Source of the DNA: Hygrocybe punicea
Lineage: Eukaryota > Basidiomycota > Agaricomycetes > Agaricales > Hygrophoraceae
DNA length: 64,000 nt
Direction: 5' to 3'
NCBI GenBank assembly: GCA_963556145.1
Contig: OY744462.1
Span: forward strand, 5,580,001-5,644,000
The notes below the pieces were generated by a model. That model was not told the DNA's origin, made no database searches, and worked only from the letters and a program-made list of their open reading frames with translations. Of this stretch, positions 24,875-36,238 are shown one piece after another. The translations under genes and the position numbers were made by a program. Position 1 is the first letter of the stretch, and every line of letters begins with the position of its first letter.

Positions 24875-25056
24875 TGTGGTGAACATGGCCTGGGTAGGCG
24901 CGGATTCGATGTGCGAGTTCGTTGTCAATGGGATAGAAACCCAAAACTCTTCTTTTTTGTGACTATTTACAACAGCCACTACATACAAATAATAGAACAA
25001 ATAGGGAATATAGTAAAATGAGTGAATACGTACCCAGAGATATAGATGTCTCTACA
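24875..25056 (-). repeat. Intact LTR copy (also the empty site for Crypton B)
   Basis: 182 bp with TG...CA ends. It contains the continuous sequence ACCCAGAGATATAGATGTCT (within 25032-25051), which in the other LTR is split by Crypton B after GAGATATA. Confidence 0.88.
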
Positions 25057-25160
25057 ATGTATACCATGATTTGCTTTATTTTTGTCCTTTGAGCCAAATA
25101 TTACATCTATACCATGTTTGTCTGCATGAGGCTTGAAACCCTACAAGAATCATGATGATA

Positions 25161-25518
25161 GGCTCAAATGACAAAGATGAAGAAAAATACAGTATATGAG
25201 CTTCTAGCCCTTACAAAACTGAACAATTTCCTCCCTACAATCTTGTTCATAGGAGCTCATTTGATGCCATAATTTGACAATATCATTTTGGATGTCAAAA
25301 AATACTGGTTTACCTTCTATTTCATCCACAACTCACCATACACTAAACATTGTCCCAATATAATTACAGGAGTAGATAGCCCTTTAGAAATAGTACAAAT
25401 TTTCCTCTATAACCATCTCAATCCATGCAGTACTTCATGAGATATAGCTGAATTACTTTTATTTTTCTAAACTTCAAAAAAATTGAGTTAGTGTCAAGCT
25501 TGCTGCAAATGGCTGTAA
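25161..25518 (-). repeat. Right arm of the fold-back element
   Basis: Inverted copy of 18286-18596 plus 25061-25095. The part from 25161 to 25200 pairs with the piece of left arm lying beyond the LTR insertion, which confirms where the insertion occurred. Confidence 0.82.
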
Positions 25519-26092
25519 TATGAGTCTCTACTCCTTTTGACTACCAGAAATAGCTTCGTTGATGCTTGACAAACATTACATAAGCAAGCCTTTTGCCACT
25601 CGCCCATAGCAACTGTGTAGGTTGCCACACTGCTATAATCACCAATCAAACTATCAGAGGTTCTTCTAACGTACATTTAGAACAAATTGTTCGCAACAGA
25701 ATTTTTTTTTCACTCTAATTTCCCCCCAGAACAATGGTGATTCAATTGGTTTGAAAGATGTAGCAAGATTTTTTAAAATCTACTGCGAACAAGTTATGCA
25801 GATTGAAGTTCTATCACACTTTTGTTATATGTGCTAAGGTTGAAATGTATTGGTAGTTGCAGAAATTTCTTCGTAGTCTGCCACGCGCACAAATAAAACC
25901 AAATTTGAAAGGGGATTGCCGGACCCATGAACGATCCAGCATTCCGTGATCATAAAAGCGAGGGTCTTGCCCAGAAGTTGTGGAATAACGTTGTCCCGAA
26001 GCGTTGGATGGCATTGGGGCGACCCAAGGTACCCGTCAACCAGCGTTTTAATACATCTACCGACCAGCGTCGTCCATTTCATAGCTTCTCAG
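25519..26092. other. Spacer between the transposon island and the F-box gene
   Basis: AT-rich; no convincing gene. The first exon (start codon) of the F-box gene probably lies in the last 150 bp but could not be fixed. Confidence 0.5.
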
Positions 26093-27843
26093 GCTCGCCG
26101 CCAACTCATCGGTAGCCAAATGTTTTCCGCTGCCACCAGAGTTGATTGTTGTCGTATTTACATTCCTGGACTTGCAGACGCTTGGCCGATGCAGACAGGT
26201 CTATGACCACCGTTTCCAATGGCGAGAATCTTGATATCTAACATGTAGATCCTCAGGTGTGCCGGCGTCTTCATGATCTCGTTGACAACACGACAGTTCT
26301 GCAATACAAAATCGAACTTGCTGCAGCGGGGATGGATGACGGACAAGCGAGCATCGTCCCCCTTCCTACTCGTCTCCACCTCCTCAAAGCTCACCTTGAC
26401 GCCTGGAGGCGGCTAACTTGGAAGGAGGAAGATTCAATTTCAACCCTCAAAGGTTGTCTTTGGGAGTTATTCGGAGGCGTGTTAGCCCTTGCTGCAGATG
26501 TTTCATGCAGCACGCTCGACTTTCGGCAGTTGCCATCTCTTTACCGCGGCATAAAGGAACGACATTGGTCACTAAAGATAGGGATCCAGGCCGCAGATTT
26601 TGCGATAGACCCGCATCAGGACCTCCTTGTGATAGTTGAAGTTCTGGACGGGATGTACGTCAAATGACTTGAGCTTCTGGTAGCTTCTGTCCGCAGGAAC
26701 TGAGTTCAACAGTGCCGGTAGCAACTACAGCGCCTACAGGATTCATTTACGGTCATTGGACACCGGCGAGGACCATCCTTTGGCTTCCGCCACGGGTGCG
26801 CTTTCACATTTGGCAATGATGGACCGTTTTGCTTCAGCATACGACGTCCGGATTTTCTCCAGCTTTGTTGGTGTTCTATTTATGTACGATGAATGGGTTC
26901 AATTGGTGATATGGGACTGGAAGAAGAGCATTGTCAAGTTGGTGAGTTGGGTAATTGAGGCTATACTTGTATGCTTCTGACTTGCTGGACCTCCGGTTCT
27001 TGATGCAGCAACGCTCCGGTGCCTCTTTGTTCGCGTATTGTTTCCTCGACAACAATCTGGTCATGATTGGTGTTTCCGCTGATAAGGGGCCAGCGTTGCG
27101 GGTAGTCAGCCTCGCACCCTGCGTAAAATGTCTATGTGAATTTCATTACCCTGCTATTTCCCAACGCTCTCGTTTAATGGAGATGACCATCCATCATACT
27201 GATGCCGCTCCCACAAGCAATACATTTCTCGAGGTGCCGTTCGCCACGTCTAGGAAGGACAGGTTAATCGTTGTGTCATTGAGGTTCAGCCCCGCATCCC
27301 GCCCATCGATCCTCTCGTTCATTCCTTTCTCTACGATCGCATCCAGAATGAATATGCTTGTTCACATCTTTACCTGGGAGCAATGGGGACCACAGGGCAC
27401 TCGTATCATCTGCCAGAAATCGTCATCAGACTGGATATGCGATGTTCACGGCCTGAAGTTTGCCATGGTTGGCAAAGGCAGTCAATTGCACCTGTATGAC
27501 TTCAACAACCTGTCTATGAAACGCCATCTCCTGCGGGGGAATCGGTTGGGCAAAGCCGACGATTCCACAAAATTCCTGACAGGCCCCAGTACTTTTCCCA
27601 GAAAACACAAAGTTTTTGACAAGCCTGTCATCACTTCTCTCCCTTGCAGTATAACGACCGCTTCCCTTCCCCAACATGCTGCCTTCAAAGGAAAAAGTAT
27701 GGTCAAGGCGGTCATGTTGTCGAGCGATAGTCTGATAACGGTTGCTGTGAGTTGGCTCCCTCTTCTCCGTTCTCACTAGATTTATTAAGCATAACGGACA
27801 GCCGGAGAGCGAAGCTACTATGTTCGGAATCTTGACATTCTGA
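26093..27843 (+). CDS. F-box protein (first exon not resolved)
   Basis: The F-box is readable at LPPELIVVVFTFLDLQTLGR (from 26130), continuing CRQ | VCRRLHDLVDNT across an intron at 26199-26256. F-box proteins dock substrates to Skp1 in SCF ubiquitin ligases. The rest follows the large mushroom family of F-box proteins with a C-terminal beta-propeller-like region: LQYKIELAAAGM, LELL-type helix, WELFGGVLALA, SLKIGIQAADFAIDPHQDLL. An intron with donor GTACGT (26655) and acceptor AACAG leads to RIHLRSLDTGEDHPLA. Later exons include LVIWDWKKSIVK and HGLKFAMVGKGSQLHLYDFN. The last exon reads PESEATMFGILTF and stops at 27841-27843 after an intron with donor GTGAGT near 27750. No ATG was found in frame with the F-box, so the gene needs a short upstream exon or is damaged at its start. 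Confidence 0.7.
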
Positions 27844-28352
27844 TGAGAAAATCTGCTCGATTTATTCTATGTTGGGACAAGAATTTCTAAATCTCAGGTG
27901 CAACCTGCCAGATGATGACTGTGAGTCCAACAAATGCTTCTATTATCAAGTTACATACTGCTTTTGATCGTGCGTTGTTGTTGCGACCTTCCGAGCCAAA
28001 TATCTACATGCTTATCAGTGAGAGTCCGGAGGTTCAGGTGGTTCAACGTCCAACCTGCGATGAATAAGAAACCCATTTCCTGGACTTCTTCACCAGTGCC
28101 ATTTGCCGCTCTGCGTGGTTGGGTAAACAAGAGGCAAACCAATGACGACCGTGTGCGACTTGCGGGTCCAAGACTACTCTAGCTAAAAGGATTTGAGACT
28201 TCTGGAGACGCAGCTACTGCTGATCAGGGACCAGCTGAGGTAGTCGTGGCGATAAGTGTTGAGTACGTTGAGTGTCCAAGGTGCAATATTGTGCAATGAT
28301 AGCAGCCAATGCCAGCCATGGCCAACTTGAAAATATATTTATTACTTTCAGC
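27844..28352. other. Intergenic region, nothing recognised
   Basis: 509 bp between the F-box gene and the ALKBH1-like gene. Short open frames exist on both strands but none resembles a known protein or extends a neighbour. Confidence 0.4.
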
Positions 28353-29912
28353 ATGTCCCACATCTCATTCACAGATCTCCACGACCCATCAAGTCCAGCC
28401 TACAAAAAGGCGCGTCGTCAGCACCTGAGGACCACAAGAAACAGAGACAAAACCGTCGATTTGAGTTGGACACCGTTCAGAGCCGCGGAGAAACGGTACA
28501 AGGCGCGTTTTCCTCCGCCCGATTTGTCGGACGTATTGGACCTGGCGACGCTCGTTGAAGCCAAGGAGGTTAACGGAAGTTCCGACGCTGTTGAGTGCAG
28601 GGAGCTCACACCGAAAGATCGCTGTAATTCCAAGGTATATGCCATACCTCGCATACCTGGTGTGTCTCACTGTCCTCGCCGCCACTTTGAATATCTCAAA
28701 TACACTCCGTAACGTGAAAATCTTGCAGGATTGGTGTTACTGCCGTCATTTGTATCACCCACAGAGCAGAGATATCTCGTACATTGGTCTCTTAGCGACC
28801 AAGCGCGCCATCCTAACGAGACCAATCTCGATACCCACTACAGCCTCCCCGAAGGCGGGTTGTGGAATGCATACCTCAATTCTAGGCTGGGAGGAAGCAC
28901 GGAATCACTCGTCCACCCGCGAGTCTGTCCTGCCTCCGCTGGGGCTCTGTTAGAACAACCGGGTCCCAGGAAGCTGGTAGATAACATGCCTATCGCTCCA
29001 GACAACGTCGTAACTCTGTCCAATTGTTCTAAGAACCCAGCGACGCCATCTCCCACTGTCCTAGCATCACCACCTTCTTCTCTTCTGCCGAAACTGCGGT
29101 GGGCGAATATCGGGTGGACCTATCACTGGGGAAGCAAGCAGTATGACTTTACCAAAGGCAGAGGGGAGGTCCATCCACATGTGCGGGAGCTATGCAAGCG
29201 TGTTGTTGGGGTGGTGGACTGGGGCCAGGTGTTTGGATCAGAAGCAGCAGACGGCTGGGGCAAAGGCGGTCCGGACTGGGTGACCTGGGACGACACATAT
29301 GGTACTTTTATTGATTTATTCCTGGACATTTTCAATTTTCGATTGACTCTGTACTTGTAGAACCAGATGCAGGCATCGTAAACTTTTATCAAACTAAGGT
29401 GAGTTAAATTCGCTTCTCGAGCTTGTTGCCTCTGCCAAATATCCGTAGGACACGCTCATGGGACATGTAGACCGTTCAGAGGTCTGTGCAACATCCCCAC
29501 TGGTCTCGATATCGTACGCATCGTCTTTCCCGTAATTTCAATACTATGCAAACCATTTTCTCGGATATCAGGCTCGGCAATGCCGCGATATTCCTCATCG
29601 GGGGAATCGGCCGGGATGTAGAGCCAGTGGCGATCCTCTTGCGCTCAGGGGATGCAGTTATCATGTCAGGTCCAGCATGCCGTAGGGCCTATCACGGTGA
29701 GTTCGGCTTTCACACTCTTCTCTTTGTATACCTCACCGCACTTAGGTGTCCCGCGAATCCTCGAGAACACCCTGCCCCCTCACTTTGAAGTCGGTGGCGA
29801 CGGGGAATGGGAGTTGTATGAAGAATATCTGCGCACGGCGCGGATCAACATCAATGTACGGCAAGTCTTTCCGAAAGGGTTTGATCCGGGACTGGTAATG
29901 AGAGAAGGATGA
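28353..29912 (+). CDS. ALKBH1-like Fe(II)/2-oxoglutarate-dependent dioxygenase
   Basis: AlkB-family oxygenase that removes methyl groups from nucleic acids; ALKBH1 members act on tRNA and DNA, often in mitochondria. The ATG at 28353 gives MSHISFTDLHDPSSPAYKKA. After an intron ending near 28730 the frame gives LVLLPSFVSPTEQRYLVHWS (a lid region), LRWANIGWTYHWGSKQYDF, and later EPDAGIVNFYQ, then MGHVDRSE with the iron-binding HxD. Then come SLGNAAIFLIGG, SGDAVIMSGPACRRAYHGVPRI with the distal His and the Arg that binds 2-oxoglutarate, and finally VRQVFPKGFDPGLVMREG, ending at 29912. Four or more introns are needed. All catalytic residues are present. Confidence 0.87.
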
Positions 29913-30168
29913 TTACCGCCTTTCCAGGTTGGATGGAGGCATCTGCTTCTTATTTCCAGTACCAGGAGGGAAACTACCATAGATGCTGAGGTAGTTTGCG
30001 CTATATTAGTATTTACAACAATGAAATATCCCTTGCTCACATTGCCTTTAGTTATACTCGTCCAGGTTACGTTCGGGTCCCTTCGTAGAGACGTACTTGC
30101 AACCATGTTGGGTGGACGAAAGGCAGTATCAATGAATCGATGAATGGTAAAAACGAACATTTAAACTC

Positions 30169-32075
30169 TTAATACTCTTCATCGTACCGGTCGCCGACGT
30201 TGCACCCTGCTGCATGATCGGGAGAAAGAGGGCGCCATGTCTCCACTACCTCGTCGGAGTTGTTGTGGTGCACAGCGAGAGGTGGAGTCGGGCTCACATC
30301 TCCAGGTCCAGACTCCTGATGGGCCGAACGTTGATCATCCCCCTCGTCCATGAAATAGTCGGGGTCCGAAAACGCGTATCCAAATTGGAGCTGTCCGAGC
30401 TCTTCGTCCTCGTCTATGGATTCCGAGTTGCGTAGTAGATTCGCAAGAGCCTCCATGTTTATCCTCCCAGACGCACTATTCTCTCCCTCCCCTTCCCGTC
30501 TTCCAATTTCATTAGCACACACACCTTTTGTCCCGCCTTTCGTGAGATTCTCCTCGAGACCCTCTCCCCAGCCGCAAACATCCCGTAACACGACCTGCTC
30601 CGCCTCAGTCCTGAGCATAGCCTCCCATTCTCCCTCCTCGAACAGCTCATGATCCGAGATGTTCTCTGACCCCCCGCGTTCGGCTACGAGGCGCTGCAAG
30701 CGCGTGGGTGCAGCGCCCAGGGCCAGCGCGGATGCATCTGCAGTCAAAAGGTACGCTGCGAGGGGGAGAGGCGGGCACCGCGGGGCACTGGCAGACCTAG
30801 GGGATGGTGCGAGCGCCGAGAGCGGGTTGAGTAGGAAATGGGAGGCGTCGTCTAGTTCGTGGAACTTTTTCCGTTTCTTGCGCGATCGCTCCAGGGTGTG
30901 CTCTGGCACAGGCTGAGGGACGTCAGCGTCCTCCTCCGCGTTGTTGTCCGGGTCCAGGTCAAAGGTGACTGTGGGGCGCACGGTTGCCTCGAGCTTCTTG
31001 CGCCATATATCCTCCTGGAATTGCAAGACGTCTTTCAAACCCCGAGCTACGACTACGCGTTTGGCGAGCTTGGAACGGCCGTTCTTGGGTGCGAACTTGT
31101 CAAGCCACGGAATTTCCCTAGTCCACTCCTCTACGAGATCGCATATGAGTTTGTATCGCGACAAGACGACGCCCTTTCCTGCGCCAAGACGGGCGCCGAG
31201 GTGATGGGCGAGGTCGCTGAGATTGGGGAGAGAGGTGCGGGTTTCTGCTTCGAGGGCAACGATGAGAATGGCGCAGGCTGTGGGCGGGGTTGGCAGGCTT
31301 GCGAGGGGCAGAGCGTCTCCGAGTCGAGTGAGGAGGGCAGCTAGGGTGTTGGCGGTTCGGAATACGGCGGGAAGGGTCAAGGGGATGAGAAGGGTCAAGC
31401 ACTTGTTGGGCAGTGGACTTGGGGTTTGCGGGGGATGAAGAAGGGAGGTGAGATGAAGGTGAAGAGCAGAGAGTTGGGTTGCGGGGTCTGCAGAGGTAAG
31501 GGATAGATTAAGGAGATTGAGGATAGAAGAGAAGGCGCGGGAGAGGGCCAAGGGCGGTTCGTCAATGAGAAAGGCAATATCGCGGAGAGAGTCTGACCTG
31601 TGGGATTCACGTAGGGCGACGGCTACTGCAGCGGCTGCTGTAAGTTTAGCTTTGCGGCCCCAGCGAAAGCGACCCGCGGCCATTGTCTGGGAGAAGAGAG
31701 TGATTGCACGTGCAGATATTGCGTTCGCGGAGAGATTGGACGAGACGGTTCGGATGAACTCGTGCATTGCAAACTGGACGTAAATGAGCATACGATGAAG
31801 GGGTGAGCATGTAAAAAACAGACATTATTTTTCAAATCCCGGGCTTCTTTGCCCTGGCCAGCGAGGTTCCAGCCGTTGTGGCTGCGAAAGCTCTTGAGGG
31901 TGGAGGAGAAGGGTATGGTGAGGGGGTCATACTGGCGAGTAGAGTTGTCGTGCTGATCGAGGTGGGAAGTGAGCACTGACTGGGAAGAGTCTACGAGGGT
32001 ACCGCAGACAGTACAGATTGATGAGCCGACGTCGTCGTCCCAGATGGTGGGATGGCCGCATTCCTCACACGACAT
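30169..32075 (-). CDS. TFIIB/BRF-like transcription factor (zinc ribbon plus cyclin-like region)
   Basis: Probably a TFIIB-family initiation factor; TFIIIB component BRF is the likeliest relative. The ATG at 32075 starts MSCEECGHPTIWDDD, with the second Cys pair in SICTVCGTLVDSS, a TFIIB-type zinc ribbon. One intron (GTCTGT...CGTCCAG, about 31,775-31,828) joins ARDLKNN to FAMHEFIRTVSSNL. Helical repeats follow, including RFRWGRKAKLTAAAAVAVAL and RESHRSDSLRDIAFLID, as in cyclin folds. A basic segment (RSRKKRKKFHELDDA) and an acidic, low-complexity tail end in DRYDEEY at 30169. The second half is poorly conserved, and I did not find the classic BRF homology II block, so the subfamily is uncertain. 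Confidence 0.65.
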
Positions 32076-32333
32076 GACAGAGGCACGCACGTGCCCAGAG
32101 TGACGACGAGCGCCTGTTCGTCGTCGTCGGCAACGTTCCGACCACCGGTTGAACGTTCAACGTTCACCTGGCAAGTGATTGATGTCGCCCTGAAGCTCAA
32201 GGTCCGAGACGAATTACCTCCGTGCCTAGTAAATTGCTGATTACGGTTCTGATTAATTTCAACCTCAGCATTTATATATTTCCTCCACCTTTTCACCGCT
32301 TACCCGCTTAGCGCCTGCCCTTGACCCATCACC
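32076..32333. promoter_or_regulatory. Divergent promoter between the BRF-like gene and trehalose phosphorylase
   Basis: 258 bp between opposite start codons. It contains the palindrome TGAACGTTCA (32150-32159) followed directly by a further ACGTTCA, i.e. inverted units of the heptad motif seen at 7758-7810. A short AT-rich stretch (ATTTATATATTTCC near 32,270) lies about 60 bp upstream of the phosphorylase ATG and may be its TATA element. Confidence 0.5.
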
Positions 32334-35059
32334 ATGTCTGTTCAAGCCCACCACAAGTTCCAGTCAAAGCCCTCTGCTGCCATCAGGCGCAGGCTTTCCT
32401 CCAACGTCGCCTCCAAGCAAAAGCCTCACATCATCACCCATGCCTTCACCAGTCTCACTGTGATTTGCTTTTCATCTTTTCCCATCATCCGAGATCGTGC
32501 CAGTTAACCGTTCTCTCCCCAGCCGATGTGGGCTGGAATTGCTGGTTCCATCATCAACAACACCGCTTTCGAAATCGCAATATCCGTCCATGATTCCGTC
32601 TACAGCACCGATTTCGCGTCACTCATCGTTCCTTTCACTCCCGGAGATCTTCCCAAGACTTCAATTGAAATCGAGAAGCAAATCCTCCAGACCCTCCGCA
32701 AGTTCTGCAACGAACATCTTTGCAAGTTCCTTGGCGCAGGTGTCACTCTGGCACTCTTAAAAGAAGTAAGTGGCCGGCTCCGTTCATCACGGCAATCACT
32801 CTCACATTCCCCTTTCCACAGACACCTAATCTTTGCACACGTCTATGGCTAGACATGGATATCGTCCCAATCGTATTCAATATCAAACCTTTTCACACCG
32901 ACTCTGCCACTAGACCCAACGTAAAGCACCGCATCTCTATATCCGGCTCTCATGTCGTCTCCGGTTCGGAAACTCCCGCAGTCCATATCGATGCTAGCCA
33001 TGTCGATGGACCGAGCCCCAACTTCCTCCAAGTCGGCATCTCCGAACGCCTCCCCATCCAGCGCACTCTTGATGAACAGGCGGATTCTGCCGCTCGCAAG
33101 TGCATCATGTACTTTGGTCCTGGAAATAACCCACGTCTAAGCATTGGTCCTCGCAACCAGGTCACCGTAGATGCCGCTGGAAAGATTCACCTGTTGGATG
33201 ATCTGGACGAGTATAAAAAAACAGTCGGCAAGGGTACCTGGAATGCTGTAATCAAGTTGGCCGATGAACTCAGGGAGAAGAAGATCAAAATAGGATTTTT
33301 CTCATCTACGCCGCAGGGAGGTGAGCAGTCGTGATTTTCTCCTGCACCGCCTCGTTTAAAACAATTCCCAGGTGGTGTCGCACTTGTGAGTCTCTTGTAG
33401 ACACGGGTTTCTGCACCTCACGATTCGCTTTGAAGATGCGCCATGCTTTGATCAGGTTTTTGACAGCATTAGACGTTGACGCTGCCTGGTGTGTGTCCTA
33501 CCACCAATTTCACATTCTCCCATTTTAACTGACACCCTCCAGGTATGTCCCGAACCCATCCCCGAGCGTTTTCCGTACGACCAAGAACAATCACAACATC
33601 CTCCAAGGTGTCGCCGCTCCCGATCTCCGTCTCACTAAAGCAGCCAAGGACAACTTTGATGCATGGATCCTCAAGAACGGCCTCAGGTGGACAGCAGAGG
33701 GTGGCCCTCTCGCACATGGCGGTGTAGATATCGCTTTCATAGGTGTGTATCATATAAGCAGACTAGACATCAAAACAGGGGGGGAAAAAGTCTCATGGGG
33801 CGCATTGTAGATGACCCCCAGATGCCTGGACTCATACCTCTTATCCGCAAAACTCGACCCGAATTACCCATCATCTACCGATCCCATATTGAAATCCGGA
33901 GCGATCTCGTCCACAAGCCTGGATCGCCGCAAGAGGAGGTCTGGAAGTACCTATGGAAGAACATCCAGCTTGCAGACTTGTTCATCAGTGTGTCTCAGTC
34001 CTTGTTATTGCCATTGATACTAAATCCGAATGCGGTTACCAGGTCACCCCGTCAGCAAATTTGTTCCTAGTGACGTTCCCATCGAAAATTTAGCGCTTCT
34101 GGGTGCTGCAACCGACATGTATTGGTTCTAATTTAATGAATGATATCACATCACTGACATTACCTCTTGGCAGGCTTGACGGCCTGAATAAAGACCTTGA
34201 TCCATGGGATTCTCAGTTCTATATGGGCGAGTTCCGCAGCCTGTGCACCAAAGAGAAAATGAACGAGCTCAATTGGCCCGTGCGCGATTATGTGGTGCAG
34301 ATAGCGCGCTTCGACCCTGCGAAAGGTATCCCGAACGTCATTGACTCTTATGTCAAGTTCCGCAAACTGCTCAAAGCTGACCTCGACGAGGACGACCAAC
34401 CTCAGTTGCTACTTTGTGGCCATGGGGCTGTGGATGACCCTGACGCGAGCATTATTTATGATCAGGTCATGCAGTTGATCGCTTCTGACCCGTACAAGGA
34501 ATATGCACGGGACATCGTTGTGATGAGATTGCCACCCAGTGATCAATGTATGTTTCCCTGTCTTTTGATTGTTGAATAGAGTGAGGCTGACGGGTCATAT
34601 CTGGCAGTGCTCAACGCGCTGTTGTCCAACGCGAAGATTGCACTCCAGCTTTCCACCCGCGAAGGCTTCGAGGTTAAAGTATCTGAGGCCCTGCACGCGG
34701 GAAAGCCTGTCGTTGCCTCTCGCACGGGAGGCATTCCCCTCCAGATCGAGCACGGCAAGTCTGGGTTCCTCACTGATGTTGGGGACAACGAGGCCGTTGC
34801 ACGGCACTTGTTCGACCTGTACACGGACGACGTGCTGTACAAGAGGATGTCCGAGTACGCGAAGAGCCACGTGTCGGATGAGGTGGGAACTGTTGGAAAC
34901 GCCGCGGCATGGCTGTACTTGGCGGTGATGTACAGTCGCGGTGAGAAATTGCAGCCCAAGGGTGCTTGGATCAATGATATGCTGAGGGCGGAGACGGGGG
35001 AACGTTATAAACCGGGTGAACCGAGGCTTCCGCGCGCGCCGTTGAATATGCAGGGATGA
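32334..35059 (+). CDS. Trehalose phosphorylase (GT4-type, retaining)
   Basis: Cytosolic enzyme that reversibly splits trehalose with phosphate to glucose and glucose 1-phosphate, the usual trehalose route in mushrooms. The ATG at 32334 (ACCATGTC) gives MSVQAHHKFQSKPSAAIRRR. An intron (about 32,460-32,522) joins TSLT to PMWAGIAGSIINNTAFEIAI, the family N-terminal domain. Then come LWLDMDIVPIVFNIKPFHTD, KIGFFSSTPQGGGVALMRHA, WYVPNPSPSVFRTTKNNHNI and DDPQMPGLIPLIRKTRPELP. The GT4 Rossmann domain follows: VVQIARFDPAKGIPNVIDSY, LLLCGHGAVDDPD, and LSTREGFEVKVSEALHAGKP (the E...E catalytic or nucleotide-binding motif), then GIPLQIEHGKSGFLTDVGD. It stops at 35059. Several introns of 50-65 nt. No defect seen. 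Confidence 0.93.
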
Positions 35060-35304
35060 AGGACAGGATTTTGTAAATTTTGAAGCTCTTCGACGGTGGT
35101 GTGATGAGGCCCGATATCCTGTAGAAACGCACTGTATGATATTAGAACAGGGAGATTCCTAAAGAGGCAATTCATGAATATTATGTAATTGCAAGAAATA
35201 TTATCCGAAAAGAGGAAATTTGGTTTCGGACATTGCCGTGTGGCCTGGTTCACGACTTGCTTTCATTGACGTCTCTGTCAGTCAAAAATATTTGGGCTGC
35301 CACC
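35060..35304. other. 3' region of trehalose phosphorylase and short spacer
   Basis: AT-rich; no gene or strong repeat. Confidence 0.4.
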
Positions 35305-36034
35305 ATGGTAGAGGTTAACATGCACTCCCCCTCGTTCCCAAACATCCGCTCCTTCTCGAAGAAGCGGGCTCGCTCTCCGGACTCCCCAATTGACCGTACT
35401 CCGGTACGCGTCCATTTCTCCTCTCTCACTTTTGCCTCGCTGACTCGCCATTTCATGTTTCCAGAAACGGCTGTCACTCGCTACGGATATGCTTCCTTTC
35501 TCATTTTTGAGGCAGCCTGGTTTTTGCCTGCAGAATGAGAAGTGGAATGCTTGCGCGGGAGGCTCACCTCGACGGCTCGGAGATGACTGGGTGCCTACGT
35601 CGAGCATAGATATACACTCCTCTCCATCACTTGCACCTCATCCAACACAACCTCCGAGCCAACATCAACATCAACGTCAATGCCACGAAACATTCCCGTC
35701 TCAGCAACAACCCGTGACTTCCGCTGTTGCCCCCATGGCGCTGCGACCACAACAGCCATGCACGCCTGCCATCACCATACAGCCCGCAACGCCGTCAGAG
35801 CCAGATCCCGTTCAAGGGCGACACGAGTCACACGATACTCACCGCACCCCGCTGAACACCCCCCCGTCATCTCCGAACGCCATGTCGATCTCGCCCGCGC
35901 CTTCATGGAGCGCGAGCGCGAACGCGAACTTGTCTCCGGCAAGTCCTCGGAAACAGCGCCTAACCATGGGACCTCGGGCGGACTGCGAGAAATGTCGGCT
36001 TGGCGTGAAAGGCCATTGGATGCATTTTGACTAA
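35305..36034 (+). CDS. Small Ser/Pro-rich protein with C-terminal CxxC motif, function unknown
   Basis: The ATG at 35305 (CACCATGG, a strong context) gives MVEVNMHSPSFPNIRSFSKK, then RARSPDSPIDRTP. One intron (GTACGC...TTTCCAG, about 35,404-35,463) joins to KRLSLATDM, making an unbroken SPIDRTPKRLSLAT segment that looks like a phosphorylation or cyclin-binding stretch. The middle is His/Gln/Pro low complexity. The end has TPPSSPNAMSISPAPSWS and a compact terminus MGPRADCEKCRLGVKGHWMH, stopping at 36034. The CEKC pair with flanking Gly, Lys and His suggests a small metal-binding or partner-docking tail. I do not recognise the family. The paired conserved ends around a variable middle suggest a regulatory protein. 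Conservation in related fungi would decide whether the gene is real. Confidence 0.6.
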
Positions 36035-36238
36035 ATTTATAGCTGTCTGCCATTGCTTTCTTGCACATTCATTGAATTTCATTCATCGTACTATCAATTG
36101 ATCAATAACATCAGAATTTTTTATTCACTTGCGACGATGACCCACGCAAATAGGCTGATTTGAACGATACCTCATAGCGGTAACGTGTTCGCAGGTGGCA
36201 ACTGTAGACTCGTATACAAAAAAAAAAACCACTGCAAA

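Larger units (their letters stand above)
18597..25056 (-). mobile_element. Small LTR retrotransposon (gag-like ORF only), target duplication ATGT
   Basis: Two direct repeats of about 182 bp bound it, each beginning TGTGG and ending CTACA on the + strand. The element is flanked by ATGT on both sides (18593-18596 and 25057-25060). Read on the minus strand, the 5' LTR is 25056-24875. Two bases later comes TGGAGCCCACCGCGAGG, a plausible tRNA primer-binding site starting TGG. The internal 1.8 kb holds one Pro-rich ORF and no reverse transcriptase, integrase or protease, so this is a non-autonomous (TRIM/LARD-like) element. No clear polypurine tract was found next to the other LTR. Crypton B is inserted in the LTR at the low-coordinate end. 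Confidence 0.72.
18286..25518. mobile_element. Fold-back (long inverted repeat) DNA element, interrupted by an LTR element
   Basis: The outer ends are exact inverted copies (left TTACAGCCATTTGCAGCAAG; right end its reverse complement). The left arm runs 18286-18596 and resumes after the LTR element at 25061-25095. The right arm is 25161-25518. With the insertion removed the element is about 770 bp: two diverged arms of about 350 bp around a loop of about 65 bp. The flanks allow a TA target duplication (TA|CAGCC ... GGCTG|TA), which would suggest a Tc1/mariner-like MITE, but a 2-bp match is weak. It has no coding capacity of its own. Confidence 0.75.

Noticed and set aside
18597..25056. The two 182-bp repeats as a simple tandem or segmental duplication
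   Set aside because: TG...CA ends, ATGT on both sides, a candidate primer-binding site and an interrupted inverted-repeat arm fit an LTR element better.
12002..25518. CRISPR array, prophage or bacterial island
   Set aside because: No regularly spaced repeats or phage genes; the genes have introns and fungal transposon domains.
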